From contig SAUG01000010.1 of assembly GCA_011316305.1 (NCBI GenBank), positions 1 to 64,000 on the forward strand: a stretch of DNA of 64,000 nucleotides. The letters run 5' to 3'. The notes under the pieces were generated by a model that had not been told where the DNA came from, did no database searches, and saw only the letters and a list, made by a program, of their open reading frames with translations. Source of the DNA: Rusavskia elegans (Eukaryota; Ascomycota; Lecanoromycetes; Teloschistales; Teloschistaceae). The position numbers and the translations under genes are program-made. This document shows positions 1 through 10,661 of this stretch, piece after piece (position 1 is the stretch's first letter; each line of letters begins with the position of its first letter).

Positions 1-40
1 CCCCCCCCCCCCCCCCCCCCCCCCCCCTCCCCCGGCCCCC
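1..40. repeat. poly-C homopolymer tract at window start
   Basis: The first 27 bases are all C, followed by further C-rich sequence. Either a genuine homopolymer or a contig-end artefact; it contains no telomere repeat. It lies inside the open frame of the partial CDS described next. Confidence 0.8.
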
Positions 41-494
41 CTCTCAGTCACCCACCATCTCCGTCCAGCCATCTAACACCACAATCCTCTATTCTCCACC
101 CAACTATTTCACTCACCACCCTTCAAGCAAAAAGCCGCCTATATCCCACTACTCCTACCCCTACCCCACCCTACCCTCCCCCAAACCCCAAAACCCCAAA
201 TCCTACTCAACGTCCTCCATCGCACCCAGCGCCGGCAGACAGAGACTCAACCCCGCCCAGCAAAAGCAGTTACCAAACCTTAGGAAGGAAATAGCGGATG
301 GGATTGGTATGAAGGGTTTTATGCATGGTTTCGTTGTAGTTGCAGTAACACATGATACTGAGGAGATGGTTGCGAGCATTGGAGCCAGGAGCAGGGACAC
401 TGGTTTTTGGATGGGTTATGATAAAGAGGATGCGGGGATTCCCAAGATATATCGTCAGCACGGTTACACGTTTCGTACAATATCAGGTGAATGA
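3..494 (+). CDS. possible 3' exon of a gene truncated by the left edge
   Basis: One frame stays open from the window start to a TGA at 492-494. The first part encodes Pro/Ser/Tyr-rich low-complexity sequence. From about 285 the translation looks more protein-like (RKEIADGIGMKGFMHGF..., ending YRQHGYTFRTISGE). No start is visible unless the Met at 309 is used, which would give only 61 residues. I do not recognise a family. The C-rich first 180 bases make chance openness likely, so only the last ~70 codons have some coding character. It could be the last exon of a gene lying to the left or a fortuitous ORF. Confidence 0.28.
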   Translation, partial: PPPPPPPPLPRPPSQSPTISVQPSNTTILYSPPNYFTHHPSSKKPPISHYSYPYPTLPSPKPQNPKSYSTSSIAPSAGRQRLNPAQQKQLPNLRKEIADGIGMKGFMHGFVVVAVTHDTEEMVASIGARSRDTGFWMGYDKEDAGIPKIYRQHGYTFRTISGE

Positions 495-1154
495 GGTGGA
501 TATGTTTGACGCTCTATAAACGATGGTCTTTTTCTTGGGCTGGATGCTGGGGCTATTGGTGTCATAAGGAGCTGGATTTTTTTTCTCTATTCTATCGATG
601 AGGATTCTGGTTAAGTATAAGATCTGGCTGGTGGGTTTTCGGTGGGTTTTTCGTGCTGGGCTGGTTTTCTTAGGACGTCATAAGAAGCAGGCAGCATTGT
701 CGAATCATATATAGAGCGATAAATGCGGCGGTAATCATTACGTAGAACTTAGAGAACACCAAGGACACCTCCATGAGATGTCTAGACGGCGGATATAGCC
801 ATCAAGAGGGGTCTTCAGAGCGTGGTGTCAGAGGCATATTTTGTTAAAGATGCGCAGATGTAGCGACTGGCGAGGAGAGGGGTTTTATTAGGTGCGTTAA
901 GTCTAGAAGGAGTGCATTCCTAATGCTCGACGGGCAAAATATAATAGGTAGGTAGTGGCAAGGGTGTTTGTAGAATGAGCGCATGCTACGATGGAAGGAT
1001 AGAACGTGTAGCCATGATATGAATACAATGGATATCTGCGGGGGACGGGTATTCTAGGACGTTGCTGACATTTGCGGAGGAAGAATATATACAAACCACG
1101 TATCTGAGACAAATCCCACCATCCCGTTCCATCCCATCGCATCCACCCACCAAA
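495..1154. other. intergenic stretch, no gene seen
   Basis: About 660 bp of mixed sequence between the left-edge ORF and the stop of the amine-oxidoreductase-like gene. Only short overlapping ORFs on the minus strand near 900-1190, which lack coding character. Probably the shared 3' flank. Confidence 0.6.
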
Positions 1155-2903
1155 TCAAGCATTCTTCTTCCCCCCCTTATAAAACACCCCATGACTAATC
1201 AGCAGATACTTCTTCAGTAAATCCTCCGCCAAATCATCAAAAACCTCATACTCAGCGCCCAACCGATACGCCGCCGCAATCCCGCTCACGCAAGCCATCT
1301 CATGCATATTGACCAGCGTCCACGATCCCGCAAAAGTGGTGTGCGTATTGCTGCCGGGCCGATTGATGAACATCATATTCGGCACGACGCGGACGTAGTG
1401 TTGCCAGCGGTGGCCGAGCTGGTGCCACCATTTGCGTTCGATGATTTTGGACTCGTCAATGCCGTCGATGGTCCAGAGGTGGGAGTGTGTTTTGTCCAGG
1501 AAGATGGATTGGAAGACGTGGTTTTCATAGGGGACAGGCGATTTATCGGGCGCGGGCGGGGAGGAAGGGTCTTGACGGAATTGGTGTTGGTAGTTGGTAC
1601 AGTCAAAGGCCATTTCGATCTTGCGCATGTCTTCTTTGTAGCTGTGCGTGTAGTACATCGGTCGGAATCCACCGGGTTCGTTCTCTGGTCCCGGTTTCTC
1701 GTTCTTGGCGAATGCGATCTGCTCTTCTTGCTGTTTAGACTTGGACTTGGCGCAGAGGTCATCACTGTATACGGTTTCAAAGTTCTTTTGAAAGTAGGCG
1801 CTGTCGGAATGCGTGATGGTGATGTCGTCAAAGAATTTGGCGCCGCCAAGGACGAAGCGTTCTTTCCAGGTCGAGGTCTTGCCCAGGAGTTTCTTGGCAT
1901 CATCGGCGAGCACGCACATCACAAGTTCATCGTACTGCTCCGTGGTGGCAGGAGGGTTTTTGTTTTGCATACCTAAGCCGTCGCCGTCGCTTTTTTTGTT
2001 TTCAGGATCAAAAGGGGCGGTTTGTAATCGAATGCCAGACTTAGAGTCTCGACTGAGAATAGAGACGACGTCGGTGTTAGTGCGGATGGTGACTCCTTTG
2101 GATTTGAGATCCGCAGCCCAATCGGAATAGAAGGTTTCGAGGTGGGGGAAAGTGACCATAAGAGGAAGATTAGGCAGGAGCGTTTCTGGATCATAGTCCC
2201 AAAGCTTCATATTCGGGTCGTCAAAGAGTCTCTCGAGTATAGCGCAGCAGACATTGGCGGTTTGATTCCCTGAGGCCTGTAAGCACTCTCATGCGGACGA
2301 CAATAGTCGAAGACATACCTGTTCCGAGGAAAAGAGCGATGAGTGGAAATACCATCTTATCACCAAAATCCTTGTTGAAGAAAAACAACCGGAGCATGAT
2401 TCGGATTGGGACCAGGCCGAGAAGAGGCATGGTGTACTTGATGATTTTGAGGACTTTCCCAAATTTCTTGATGTCTCCAGAAAATTGATCGACGAGGTGA
2501 CTTGGGAAACAGTTGGTCCAGAAGCTGTCCTGCCCTTGACCGAAGGCGACTTGGAGCTTCACCTCTTTTTCGGCATGGCCGTACTTTCGAAAGTAGTTGA
2601 GGGTGTGTTTGAACGCGGGAGATCCGCCTTGAACGCCATCGTTCATCCAGGATGTACCATGCTTTTCCTCATCCAGTGATATTGACGTGGCTTGACCACC
2701 AACTACCGACATGCGCTCGAGGATGGTGACATTGAACTTGTCGGGATGTTGTGCGAGAGTGGCGGCGCAGGACTGTGAGTGTCAACTCTGATTGCGTGGC
2801 GAAGGAGCACGACATTGCGTACCATGCCAGCGGCGCCACCGCCAACGATGACAACGTTCTTCCTGCCATCTTTGCTATCCTTGAGGAGACCGTTGGTAGA
2901 CAT
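1155..2903 (-). CDS. FAD/NAD(P)-binding flavin amine oxidoreductase-like protein
   Basis: Three exons read on the minus strand: 2903-2823, 2772-2319 and 2269-1155, giving about 549 residues with phases that agree (introns 50 and 49 bp). The start is the ATG at 2903, shortly before a classical dinucleotide-binding fold, NVVIVGGGAAGM, which is interrupted by intron 1 and continues into SCAATLAQHPD. The ERMSVVGGQATS segment is the usual second FAD-contact region of flavin amine oxidases. The acceptor of intron 2 is taken at CCTCAG because only this keeps the frame into NQTANVCCAILERLF. The C-terminal GSWTLVNMHE stretch is typical of the family's FAD-closing motif. Substrate is unknown; fungal relatives are usually listed only as FAD-dependent or prenylcysteine-lyase/amine-oxidase-like proteins. 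No signal peptide is evident, so probably cytosolic. Confidence 0.8.
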
Positions 2904-3383
2904 GTTGACTGCTGCTGAGGGAAGATGTCGGAAGTGGGCGCGAGGGCAGCCCTTTATCAACCCTCGACCGGGCCAAGGTGGAAACGCAAGGTGTGGCGAG
3001 CTGTCGCATTCGATGAGGGCGGGATGAAAGGGCCATTCCGGAAGCAGTAGTCTTTGGCTTTCTTTCAACGGTGAGTGGCTGAATTGTAAATCTTGACGTA
3101 TGACAAAGATCCTAGCGCCGGGATAAGCACGTTCCGAGATCTCGCTAATCTTGAGCTAATCTCACAGCGCGTCATCACGTGGATCGCGTGTCTTTGCCCT
3201 CATCACGGCAACTCTTACCGAAAACTGGTGAACTCGTTCTGGGGTGAGGCAAGAGGAGGCTCTGTTTTTTCCCACGACCATGGCGACACTTGTTTGAGCT
3301 TGGTAAATCATGCTGGCGATAGACGATTCGTTTCAGTCATGCAGCGATAAGGTTGCCACGGGACCTCGATCATCCGTCATCTG
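2904..3383. other. intergenic region, promoter of the oxidoreductase gene
   Basis: 480 bp between the stop of the p-aminobenzoate synthase gene and the start of the oxidoreductase gene, both on the minus strand. No supported ORF; presumably holds a terminator and a promoter. Confidence 0.55.
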
Positions 3384-5879
3384 TCACTCGAACATCCTCA
3401 GCGTACTTCCCAACTTCGCTACCATTTCTTCCCACTCCCCTTGCTCGGTGCTCAAAGCCGTGATCGCTCCTCCGGCGCCGATAGTCCAGGTATCTCTCTT
3501 CTCTCGCGAGTCCGTTTGGTATGTAGAGTCATGATCCCACCGGAATGCACTGCGGATAACGACAGAGAAGTCTCCCCCTCCGCCTACGTCCATGTATCCT
3601 ACCACCCCAGAGTATACCCCTCTTGCTTTCTCTCCTTCAATTTGCCGAAGAAGAGCGCAGGAGCGGCGTTTGGGGGCTCCGGTCATGCTGCCCGGTGGTA
3701 GAGAGGCGGCGAGAACGTCGATACCGGTCTTGCTTGTTGGTGCTGACCTATCGGACGACTTACACTGCCGACGAGATTGATGGTCGAAATCGCTCGCTGA
3801 CGAAGAAGGCGTCGCTGAGCGAGATGTACCAGGTGAGCTTCCGGGGCTTGTCGTAAGACTTGGTATATTTGAAAGCGTTGTATTCTGGTTGATAAGGGTG
3901 CCTTCGACCACTGTGACGAGTTGAAATAAGGTTGCGTACTCTTCCACCACCATGAGTTTTGGGACGCAAAGGTTGCCTGAGCCAACGACGCCGTGGAGAT
4001 CATGTCGGATCAAATCAACGATCATAAGATTCTCCGCGCGCTCCTTGGATGTTGAGAGAAGGGCTGTGGCTTGTTCCAACGTGATGGCTGGTTCATCAGG
4101 GCCGTTGGGATAGCGCTTGACTGTACCTTTGATAGGTCGAAACTGGACAGTCGAGGTCCTGGTTGTAGAAGCGTTGGAAACGGTAGGCCGTGTCCAGCGC
4201 ATGAAGCGTTCGGGCGAGCTTGACAGCAATGTCATACTACCAAGACGCATGTACGCTGACAAGGGGGCGGCATTGACGGATCGAAGATGAAGATACAATG
4301 GCCATGGAGAGCGCAGGTGACTAGAGTCGACGGTGGCTTGGTTGGTCAGGCACAGTTCGTACGAGTTTCCGCTATAGATGTAGTCCTGGCAGCTCCGGAT
4401 CTTTGTCATGTATGATGTCTGATCCGGATAGGTGATGACTGAATTGAGGACAGACGGGTCAATGGGGACGGATCTAAATGTTCTTGGTGTGATATCGAGA
4501 GCCAATCTTGAGCTGATCATCTCTACCCAATCCTCATCCCCAGGCTTGATGCTTTGGACGTGTAGTCGCTGGTGTTGATGATCGATAACAACGCTACGCT
4601 CAATAAAAGCAAAGCTGATATCCGGTCTATCTGGGTGGCCCGGAGTTCGGATATCGATTGTCTCGAGACATGCTTCATAATTGATGTAACCCATCAGTCC
4701 TCCCCAGAAAGGTATATGGGCGTCGCCTCCAGTTGCTTTTCGAGCACTCATGAAGGCTTTCACATACCCAAATATTGTGTCACCGTATTCAGCCAGATCC
4801 ACAAATCTGTGGTAGGCCCCTTGACGAAGGCAGACTTTGCCACTGTTTACAAAGTACTCCAATTTCAATGTAGTAGATCCAAGACAGCCGATGATGCTAT
4901 GGCTGCCAGTATCCGCGCGTTGATGCGGCTCCGAGTCTAATACTGCAGCATCGCCTTCATCGATTTGAAGGAGGTCCCAAATCTGAGGCACTTTGAGACC
5001 ATTCAATGGCAGAATGCGACGGATAACTAGGTAAGGGGATGCGTCGGCCGTGGTAGGATGGTCCATGAGATCACCGCCAGTGGTTCGAGGACACATCTGT
5101 TGCGACGACAGTCCGACATCTACGCGTGGATCTACAATTTTCAAGGAAGTCTCGGATATCAGTTCATTGAAGAGATAAGTCCGAGTCTGGAGCCTGTGCT
5201 GTGAGTTCCATGATTGGGCTTCGGTCCACCAGTTGTCGATAAGCTGTTGAGAAGCTTGGTCGGAGCAGATTGATTCGGGATGAAATTGCAGCGCCCAAAA
5301 GGGTTTGGTCCTGTGTTTGGCCGCCATTAAGATAGCATCAGGATTCACAACGTCGGCCTTTTGCTCAGCATCCCGGTTGTCGGCTTCAAAATCCCAAGCC
5401 AAAGGTTCAAGCTCTTGATGGCAGTGGAGTAGAGCATGCAACGAATGATATTGAACGGGAGAAATACGCCCGAGTCCCTCAAAGATCGAGGAGTCGGAGG
5501 AAGTCACCTTACGCACAATGCCATGCCGTGGTTGTGGCAAAGGAACTACGCTGCCGCCGAAGGCGACGAGCAAACTTTGAAACCCGAGACAGATTCCCAA
5601 AACAGGAAGCAGATTTTCATCGCTGAGCTGCCAGAGCTGAGCAATGATACCGATATCCGAAGTGTTTTCTGGATGACCAGGGCCAGGGCCAGCAACGACA
5701 GCATCAAAATCGCACAGGAAGGCTGGAAAATCGGCGATTTGTTGGTCGATCTTGATAACGGTCACTTGAACAGTTGCCAGTCTTTCCTCGAGCAGTGAGA
5801 CTATGTTGTTCGAGAAGGAGTCGTAGGCATCTATGAAGAGAATCCTGCAGCTGTTAGGGCGAGGCATGTTGGCTGCCAC
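3384..5879 (-). CDS. ABZ1: p-aminobenzoate (aminodeoxychorismate) synthase, fused amidotransferase/synthase
   Basis: Single exon, 831 residues. The N-terminal third is a class I glutamine amidotransferase: GPGPGHPEN, nucleophile Cys97 in LGICLGFQS, and the His200/Glu202 pair in FHPESIC. The remainder is the chorismate-binding component I: SGNSYELCLTNQ, PIKGTVKRYPNG, the ERAENLMIVDLIRHDL segment and the C-terminal LPPGSMTGAPKRRS. This architecture (PabA-PabB fusion) is that of fungal ABZ1, which makes 4-amino-4-deoxychorismate from chorismate and glutamine for folate synthesis. A Ser/Thr-rich insertion of about 50 residues (SSPGTSRSATPSSSASD...) lies between two conserved blocks; it stays in frame and has no obvious splice pair, so is taken as a real loop. 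The start could also be Met5 (5867). Anthranilate synthase is less likely because fungal TrpC/TrpE are organised differently. Confidence 0.93.
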   Translation of the reverse strand: MAANMPRPNSCRILFIDAYDSFSNNIVSLLEERLATVQVTVIKIDQQIADFPAFLCDFDAVVAGPGPGHPENTSDIGIIAQLWQLSDENLLPVLGICLGFQSLLVAFGGSVVPLPQPRHGIVRKVTSSDSSIFEGLGRISPVQYHSLHALLHCHQELEPLAWDFEADNRDAEQKADVVNPDAILMAAKHRTKPFWALQFHPESICSDQASQQLIDNWWTEAQSWNSQHRLQTRTYLFNELISETSLKIVDPRVDVGLSSQQMCPRTTGGDLMDHPTTADASPYLVIRRILPLNGLKVPQIWDLLQIDEGDAAVLDSEPHQRADTGSHSIIGCLGSTTLKLEYFVNSGKVCLRQGAYHRFVDLAEYGDTIFGYVKAFMSARKATGGDAHIPFWGGLMGYINYEACLETIDIRTPGHPDRPDISFAFIERSVVIDHQHQRLHVQSIKPGDEDWVEMISSRLALDITPRTFRSVPIDPSVLNSVITYPDQTSYMTKIRSCQDYIYSGNSYELCLTNQATVDSSHLRSPWPLYLHLRSVNAAPLSAYMRLGSMTLLSSSPERFMRWTRPTVSNASTTRTSTVQFRPIKGTVKRYPNGPDEPAITLEQATALLSTSKERAENLMIVDLIRHDLHGVVGSGNLCVPKLMVVEEYATLFQLVTVVEGTLINQNTTLSNIPSLTTSPGSSPGTSRSATPSSSASDFDHQSRRQCKSSDRSAPTSKTGIDVLAASLPPGSMTGAPKRRSCALLRQIEGEKARGVYSGVVGYMDVGGGGDFSVVIRSAFRWDHDSTYQTDSREKRDTWTIGAGGAITALSTEQGEWEEMVAKLGSTLRMFE

Positions 5880-6502
5880 GGGATGCAGCCACTAGGAAGA
5901 GTATATCCAAAAAAATTGAGCCGATATTTTATAGTCCTTTTGTTTCCAGAGAATCAAGTATCTCAGCAAGCATCTCTAGATGTGGTAATCCGGCTATCTG
6001 TAGTGAGTGTCCAATCCTGTTGGAATCGAAACCATCAAGATGATAAGGGAAACAAGAAAGATGCATGGCATAGCTGATAGAAAAGGTTCGTGGGGTGCAA
6101 ATATATCCATCACACGCAACAGGCCAACAAGATATACAGGATCCAAGGTATACCACTTGTTGGACCGACTCGGCGATGTGATTCAGATTTCCCTTCACGT
6201 GATCAACACTCTAACCCGATCTGCGGCCTTGGCAGACTGCCAATCGGTGATCTCATGTCCCTTACTACTTAATAGAAGACAACAGTCATGGAACGTGCAT
6301 CTTCAACGATTTGTGTTTTGGGAAGCGTATGGTATAAATGTAGCGATGCGGCCTGTACTGCGATTGGTACCTGAATCAGGGCTGCTCACAAGGTCGACAA
6401 TGAGGTGAATCTTTATCTGAATATTGGATGCGTGGTTTGGACTTCCGAAACCATTGCATCGAAGTAAGTCTATATGTTGAACTTGTGTTGGCGTGGACCG
6501 TC
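5880..6502. other. intergenic region upstream of ABZ1
   Basis: About 620 bp between the ABZ1 start and the stop of the phosphoserine aminotransferase gene. Short ORFs on both strands, none convincing. Expected to hold the ABZ1 promoter and the 3' UTR of the aminotransferase gene. Confidence 0.55.
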
Positions 6503-7850
6503 TCAAGGCTTGCTCTTCCTCCCAAAATCTTCCAGATATCTAGTCAGCCTCCCAACTTTGACCACATCTACAGCGTTGTAATTGCTGATCCTGATCCCGC
6601 CCACACTACGATGTCCTTTGAGACCTTGCAGCAGCTGCGCTTCTGCACCCTCCAGGAAAGCTTTCTCCTGCCCAGCGTCTCCTCCATTTACTCGAAAGCA
6701 AATGTTCATCCTACTGCGAACGGAACGATCAGGGACAATCTGATAGACGTCGGGATATCTATCGAGGACATCATAGATCTGTTTCGCTTTCGTATTTGCC
6801 AGTTCTTCTTGACCGGCCAGTTGGCGATCTTCGTGGGTCTCGAGAAGACCTCGCATGACTTCGCCAGCTATCCAGATACTGAAGATGGGCATCGTGTTGT
6901 AAAGCGAGTTGTTCTTGGCCACGACGGGCCAACTGAGGATCGTCGGCGGAGACCAGACACCGACTGCATGCAGAAATGACGGTGGAGGTTGGGTGGAGAG
7001 TAGATCTTTGCGGACAATGACGAGCGTTACATCTGTGATCCCAATATTCTTTTGCGCACCACCCTACCGAGAGTCAATACAGCTCATGGATTCGAAGTTG
7101 AACTAATCATACGAAGATGACCGCATGTTTGTTGACATAGACACGCCTGCTGAGGAAGTTGGAGCTCATGTCGGCGATGATAGGCACTTCATCACTCGGC
7201 GTTTGGTCTAGGCATTTTGGAAAATGTGGGAATTCGACACCATCGACCGTCTCGTTGTCACAGTAATATACGAATGCGCTGGTCTTACCGCCTTTAGCTC
7301 GAGGCTGGGTCAAAGTCCAAGTATCCTCGGGTGGTATGTTATCGAACTTTCCGGAGGTGCTTTTCCGGGAGTCCACAGCCACATTGACAAAGTCGTTACC
7401 AAGAGGCTCCAACAGATTGGCGGCTTCCTGAGAAGCTTTCAAAGACCAGGAGCCAGTGACAAGATAGTCCAACCTTAGATCATCTCGAAGCTCCTTCCTC
7501 ACTCTCTCAATAAGCTTTAGGGAGTCTTGTCCGAGGTCCTTCTCGGCTTCTCTTCGCCGTTTCTCCACCCAGACGGCGACCATGTTGAGGACGACAGCGC
7601 TGAATTCGGCACTTCCACCGCCATGCATGAAGAGGATGTCATGACTGTCAGGGATTTCGAGCAGGGTCGTGAGGGCAGCTTTGGTATCTGCCAAGATTTG
7701 GTTTGCTGTCTGAGAGCGATGGGAGATCTCGGCAAGCGACAAGCCTGTGTTTTGGAAGTTGACGAATGCTTCAGCGCCCTTGACCAATACTTCGGTAGGC
7801 AATGGAGCAGGGCCGGCACCGAAGTATGCGACCTCGCTTCGGTCCGGCAT
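6503..7850 (-). CDS. SER1: phosphoserine aminotransferase
   Basis: Two exons, 7850-7113 and 7063-6503, separated by a 49-bp GT-AG intron; product 432 residues. It converts 3-phosphohydroxypyruvate and glutamate to phosphoserine in the second step of serine synthesis, with PLP. Recognisable features are the N-terminal YFGAGPAPLP, LFMHGGGSAEFSAVV around the phosphate-binding turn, DMSSNFLSR, and the PLP-lysine motif GGAQKNIG (Lys251), which begins precisely at the exon 2 junction. The C-terminal RISNYNAVDV segment is also family-typical. The intron falls just before the PLP-lysine motif and both flanks are in phase 0, which supports the join. Divergent from the homoaconitase gene over 321 bp. 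Confidence 0.93.
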
Positions 7851-7986
7851 GGCTGGAATGGGATCCTCGAATGGGTATGGAGACGATAAATGAGAGTATC
7901 AACGAAACGCATCAGTATTGAAAATGTCCAGGATTGCGATGAAAAGGGAAAAAGATATGACCTACATATGTACGAGTAAACATGTA

Positions 7987-7992
7987 TGACTC
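7987..7992 (+). promoter_or_regulatory. TGACTC core, candidate CpcA/Gcn4 site
   Basis: TGACTC followed by G rather than the consensus A. It lies 137 bp upstream of the SER1 start and 180 bp upstream of the LYS4 start. Confidence 0.4.
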
Positions 7993-8091
7993 GATTCAGA
8001 TGAATAATAATATGCCGAACTAAGCCGTGTTTTTCCCGCGACAGCTTGGCGTGGCAGTCAAGTCTAAAGAGACTGTTCCGCACTGGCATTG

Positions 8092-8097
8092 GAGTCA
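8092..8097 (-). promoter_or_regulatory. TGACTC core, second candidate CpcA/Gcn4 site
   Basis: On the minus strand this reads ATGACTCC. It lies 75 bp upstream of the chosen LYS4 start. Confidence 0.35.
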
Positions 8098-8171
8098 TTG
8101 TAGAGGAGTACAACTTTTTCCTGCACTAGTACTTTCGTCTTGATGAAGTGCAGTATCCTGTTGTCAACATC

Positions 8172-10661
8172 ATGGTGCTGCGGCTCTTCTGCCAACGATC
8201 TCTGGCTCTAGGAAAGCCACAATATCTGCTGACGAGGCAGGTTATCCGTGGCAGCCAACGCAATCTCGCCTCCCTCCAATCCTCTGTCGACCACCGCAGG
8301 ACCTTCACAAGCAATGTCTCTCTACACCAGGACGCCTTCCACGCCCAATTGGAAGATCCATCATCGGCCGCCATTCTCACCTCCATTAAATCCCCCTCAT
8401 CCGTCCCACAGACCTTGACCGAGAAGATCGTCCAGCGCCATTCCGATGGCCTGCCCAAAGACAAATTCGTCAAGTCCGGCGATTACGTGACCTTGTCGCC
8501 CTACAAATGCATGACCCACGACAACTCCTGGCCCGTTGCAACAAAATTCATGTCCATTGGTGCTTCGGAAATCAACGACAAGAAGCAGATCGTCATGACG
8601 CTCGATCATGATGTCCAGAACAAGAGTGAAAAAAACCTCACCAAGTACCGTCAGATTGAAGAGTTCGCAAAGAACCAAGGTGTCGTCTTTTATCCCGCTG
8701 GAAGAGGTATCGGACATCAGATTATGGTCGAGGAGGGCTATGCATGGCCAGGCACCCTTGCTGTCGCCTCCGACAGCCATTCCAACATGTACGGTGGGGT
8801 CGGCTGCTTGGGAACACCAGTCGTGAGGACGGATGCCGCAAGCATTTGGGCTACATCCAAGACGTGGTGGCAGATACCCCCGATCTGCAAGGTCACCTTT
8901 ACCGGGACCCTACCTGAGGGAGTGACCGGGAAGGATGTCATTGTAGCATTGTGTGGACTGTTCAGCAATGACCAAGTGTTGAACCATGCCATTGAATTCG
9001 CTGGCTCGGAAGAATCTATGAAGAGTCTTGCGGTTGACGATCGACTCGCCATCGCCAATATGACAACCGAGTGGGGAGCATTGACTGGCCTCTTTCCCAT
9101 TGACGAGACTCTACAGAGATGGCTCAGGTACAAAGCGACCGAGGCTGCCATGTGTAATGAGTCGCCGAACCAGTCCCCATTCAACCACAAGCGCCTTGAT
9201 GACCTTTTTGCAAATCAATTGTCTGCAGACCGTGGGGCCAAGTATTCAAAGTACCTCCACTTGAACTTGTCAAGCCTTTCGCCCTTTGTCTCAGGTCCGA
9301 ACTCGGTCAAGGTGGCAACACCACTTCAAGACCTTGCGGCTCGGAATATCAAGATCGATAAGGCGTATCTAGTGTCTTGCACCAATTCCCGGGCGTCTGA
9401 TCTTGCTGCTGCTGCGAAGGTCTTCAAGGATGCGGCAGGATCGAATGGTGGCGGAATCCCGAAGATCGCAGACGGTGTTAACTTCTATATCGCAGCAGCC
9501 TCCGCCCCGGAACAAGCCGCCGCGGAAATGTCCGGAGACTGGCAAGCTCTACTCGAGGCTGGCGCTCAACCTTTACCAGCCGGATGTGGCCCTTGTATTG
9601 GCCTTGGGACTGGCCTTCTGGAACCTGGAGAAGTAGGTATAAGTGCAAGTAATCGTAATTTCAAGGGTCGCATGGGCTCAACTGATGCCGAGGCCTACCT
9701 TGCATCTCCTGAGGTAGTTGCGGCCAGTGCTTTACACGGGAAGATAGCTGGTCCAGGGAGGTATCAACAGCCAAAAGGCTGGTCTGGGGTGATCAGGAGC
9801 GAGGGTGATGGTCTCATGGAAGAGGGCAGAAAGATCACCAGGGAAGAGGCGTTGGAGAAGGTCATCGCGACTAGAGAAGAAGCGTTCGAAAAGGTCATTG
9901 CGCAGCTGGATGGCATGGTAGAAGAGGCCGAGAAGAACATCCTCGGATCAGACAATGCTTCTCAAGACGGCGATCATCTCACGGAAGTCTTGCCTGGTTT
10001 CCCTGAACGCGTGGAAGGAGAAATAGTCTTCTGTGACGCAGACAACATCAACACAGACGGAATCTACCCTGGTAAATACACCTACCAAGACGATGTCACC
10101 ACGCACAAGATGGCGGAGGTGTGCATGTCCAACTATGACAAGGCCTTTGCAACTACTGCGCAAGAAGGTGACATCCTTGTTGCCGGCTTCAATTTTGGCT
10201 GCGGGAGTTCGAGAGAGCAAGCCGCCACAGCCATTTTGGCCAAGAAGATTCCTCTGGTCATCGCAGGGAGTTTTGGCAACATCTTCTCGCGGAACAGCAT
10301 CAATAACGCTCTCATGGGCGTTGAGGTTCCCAAACTCGTTCAGCGGTTGAGGGTGACATTCTCTGGGCTGAAGACCGAGGGCTCGCAGCAGGATATCACT
10401 GAGCCATCGCACAACAGCCAATCATTAGACTCACCACCGCCCGCTCAACAGACAACTCCACCACAGGAGAAGCTGCTCACGCGCCGCACTGGGTGGAAAC
10501 TGGTGTGGGATGTTCGAAGGAGTAAGGTCGATGTGCAAGAAGGGGAGAATGGCCCGACGTGGAGTCAAAAGGTTGGAGAGCTTCCCCCAAATGTGCAAGA
10601 GATCATAGCAACCGGTGGACTAGAGAAGTGGGTCCAGAAACAGATTAAAAGGTCCACATGA
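8172..10661 (+). CDS. LYS4: homoaconitase, mitochondrial
   Basis: Single exon, 829 residues from the ATG at 8172; an upstream in-frame ATG at 8148 would add eight residues. The chosen start gives [14 protein letters not shown], a basic, hydroxylated N-terminus expected of a mitochondrial import sequence. The enzyme interconverts homocitrate/homoaconitate and homoisocitrate in the fungal alpha-aminoadipate route to lysine. Fe-S ligands are Cys403 (SCTNSRASD), Cys472 and Cys475 ([10 protein letters not shown]). [24 protein letters not shown] and [15 protein letters not shown] (here [11 protein letters not shown]) motifs place it with homoaconitase rather than aconitase. The swivel domain carries [11 protein letters not shown]. 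Oddities: an 11-residue tandem duplication [22 protein letters not shown] in the linker (9837-9902) and a Gln/Pro/Ser-rich insert near the C-terminus. Confidence 0.95.
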   Translation: MVLRLFCQRSLALGKPQYLLTRQVIRGSQRNLASLQSSVDHRRTFTSNVSLHQDAFHAQLEDPSSAAILTSIKSPSSVPQTLTEKIVQRHSDGLPKDKFVKSGDYVTLSPYKCMTHDNSWPVATKFMSIGASEINDKKQIVMTLDHDVQNKSEKNLTKYRQIEEFAKNQGVVFYPAGRGIGHQIMVEEGYAWPGTLAVASDSHSNMYGGVGCLGTPVVRTDAASIWATSKTWWQIPPICKVTFTGTLPEGVTGKDVIVALCGLFSNDQVLNHAIEFAGSEESMKSLAVDDRLAIANMTTEWGALTGLFPIDETLQRWLRYKATEAAMCNESPNQSPFNHKRLDDLFANQLSADRGAKYSKYLHLNLSSLSPFVSGPNSVKVATPLQDLAARNIKIDKAYLVSCTNSRASDLAAAAKVFKDAAGSNGGGIPKIADGVNFYIAAASAPEQAAAEMSGDWQALLEAGAQPLPAGCGPCIGLGTGLLEPGEVGISASNRNFKGRMGSTDAEAYLASPEVVAASALHGKIAGPGRYQQPKGWSGVIRSEGDGLMEEGRKITREEALEKVIATREEAFEKVIAQLDGMVEEAEKNILGSDNASQDGDHLTEVLPGFPERVEGEIVFCDADNINTDGIYPGKYTYQDDVTTHKMAEVCMSNYDKAFATTAQEGDILVAGFNFGCGSSREQAATAILAKKIPLVIAGSFGNIFSRNSINNALMGVEVPKLVQRLRVTFSGLKTEGSQQDITEPSHNSQSLDSPPPAQQTTPPQEKLLTRRTGWKLVWDVRRSKVDVQEGENGPTWSQKVGELPPNVQEIIATGGLEKWVQKQIKRST
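9837..9902 (+). repeat. 33-bp tandem duplication inside LYS4
   Basis: Two adjacent 33-nt units encode [11 protein letters not shown] and [11 protein letters not shown]. They differ at a handful of mostly third-codon positions. They sit in the linker between the aconitase core and the swivel domain, where length variation should be tolerated. Confidence 0.85.

Larger units (their letters stand above)
7851..8171. promoter_or_regulatory. divergent promoter between SER1 and LYS4
   Basis: 321 bp separate the two start codons, so both amino-acid biosynthesis genes must be driven from here. Two TGACTC cores are present, at 7987-7992 on the plus strand and 8092-8097 on the minus strand. These match the core of the Gcn4/CpcA (cross-pathway control) element TGACTCA except for the last base. 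Co-regulation under amino-acid starvation is inference. Confidence 0.55.

Noticed and set aside
1302..1976. 224-residue plus-strand ORF
   Set aside because: Antisense shadow of the oxidoreductase exon 3, Val/Gly/Arg-rich without motifs.
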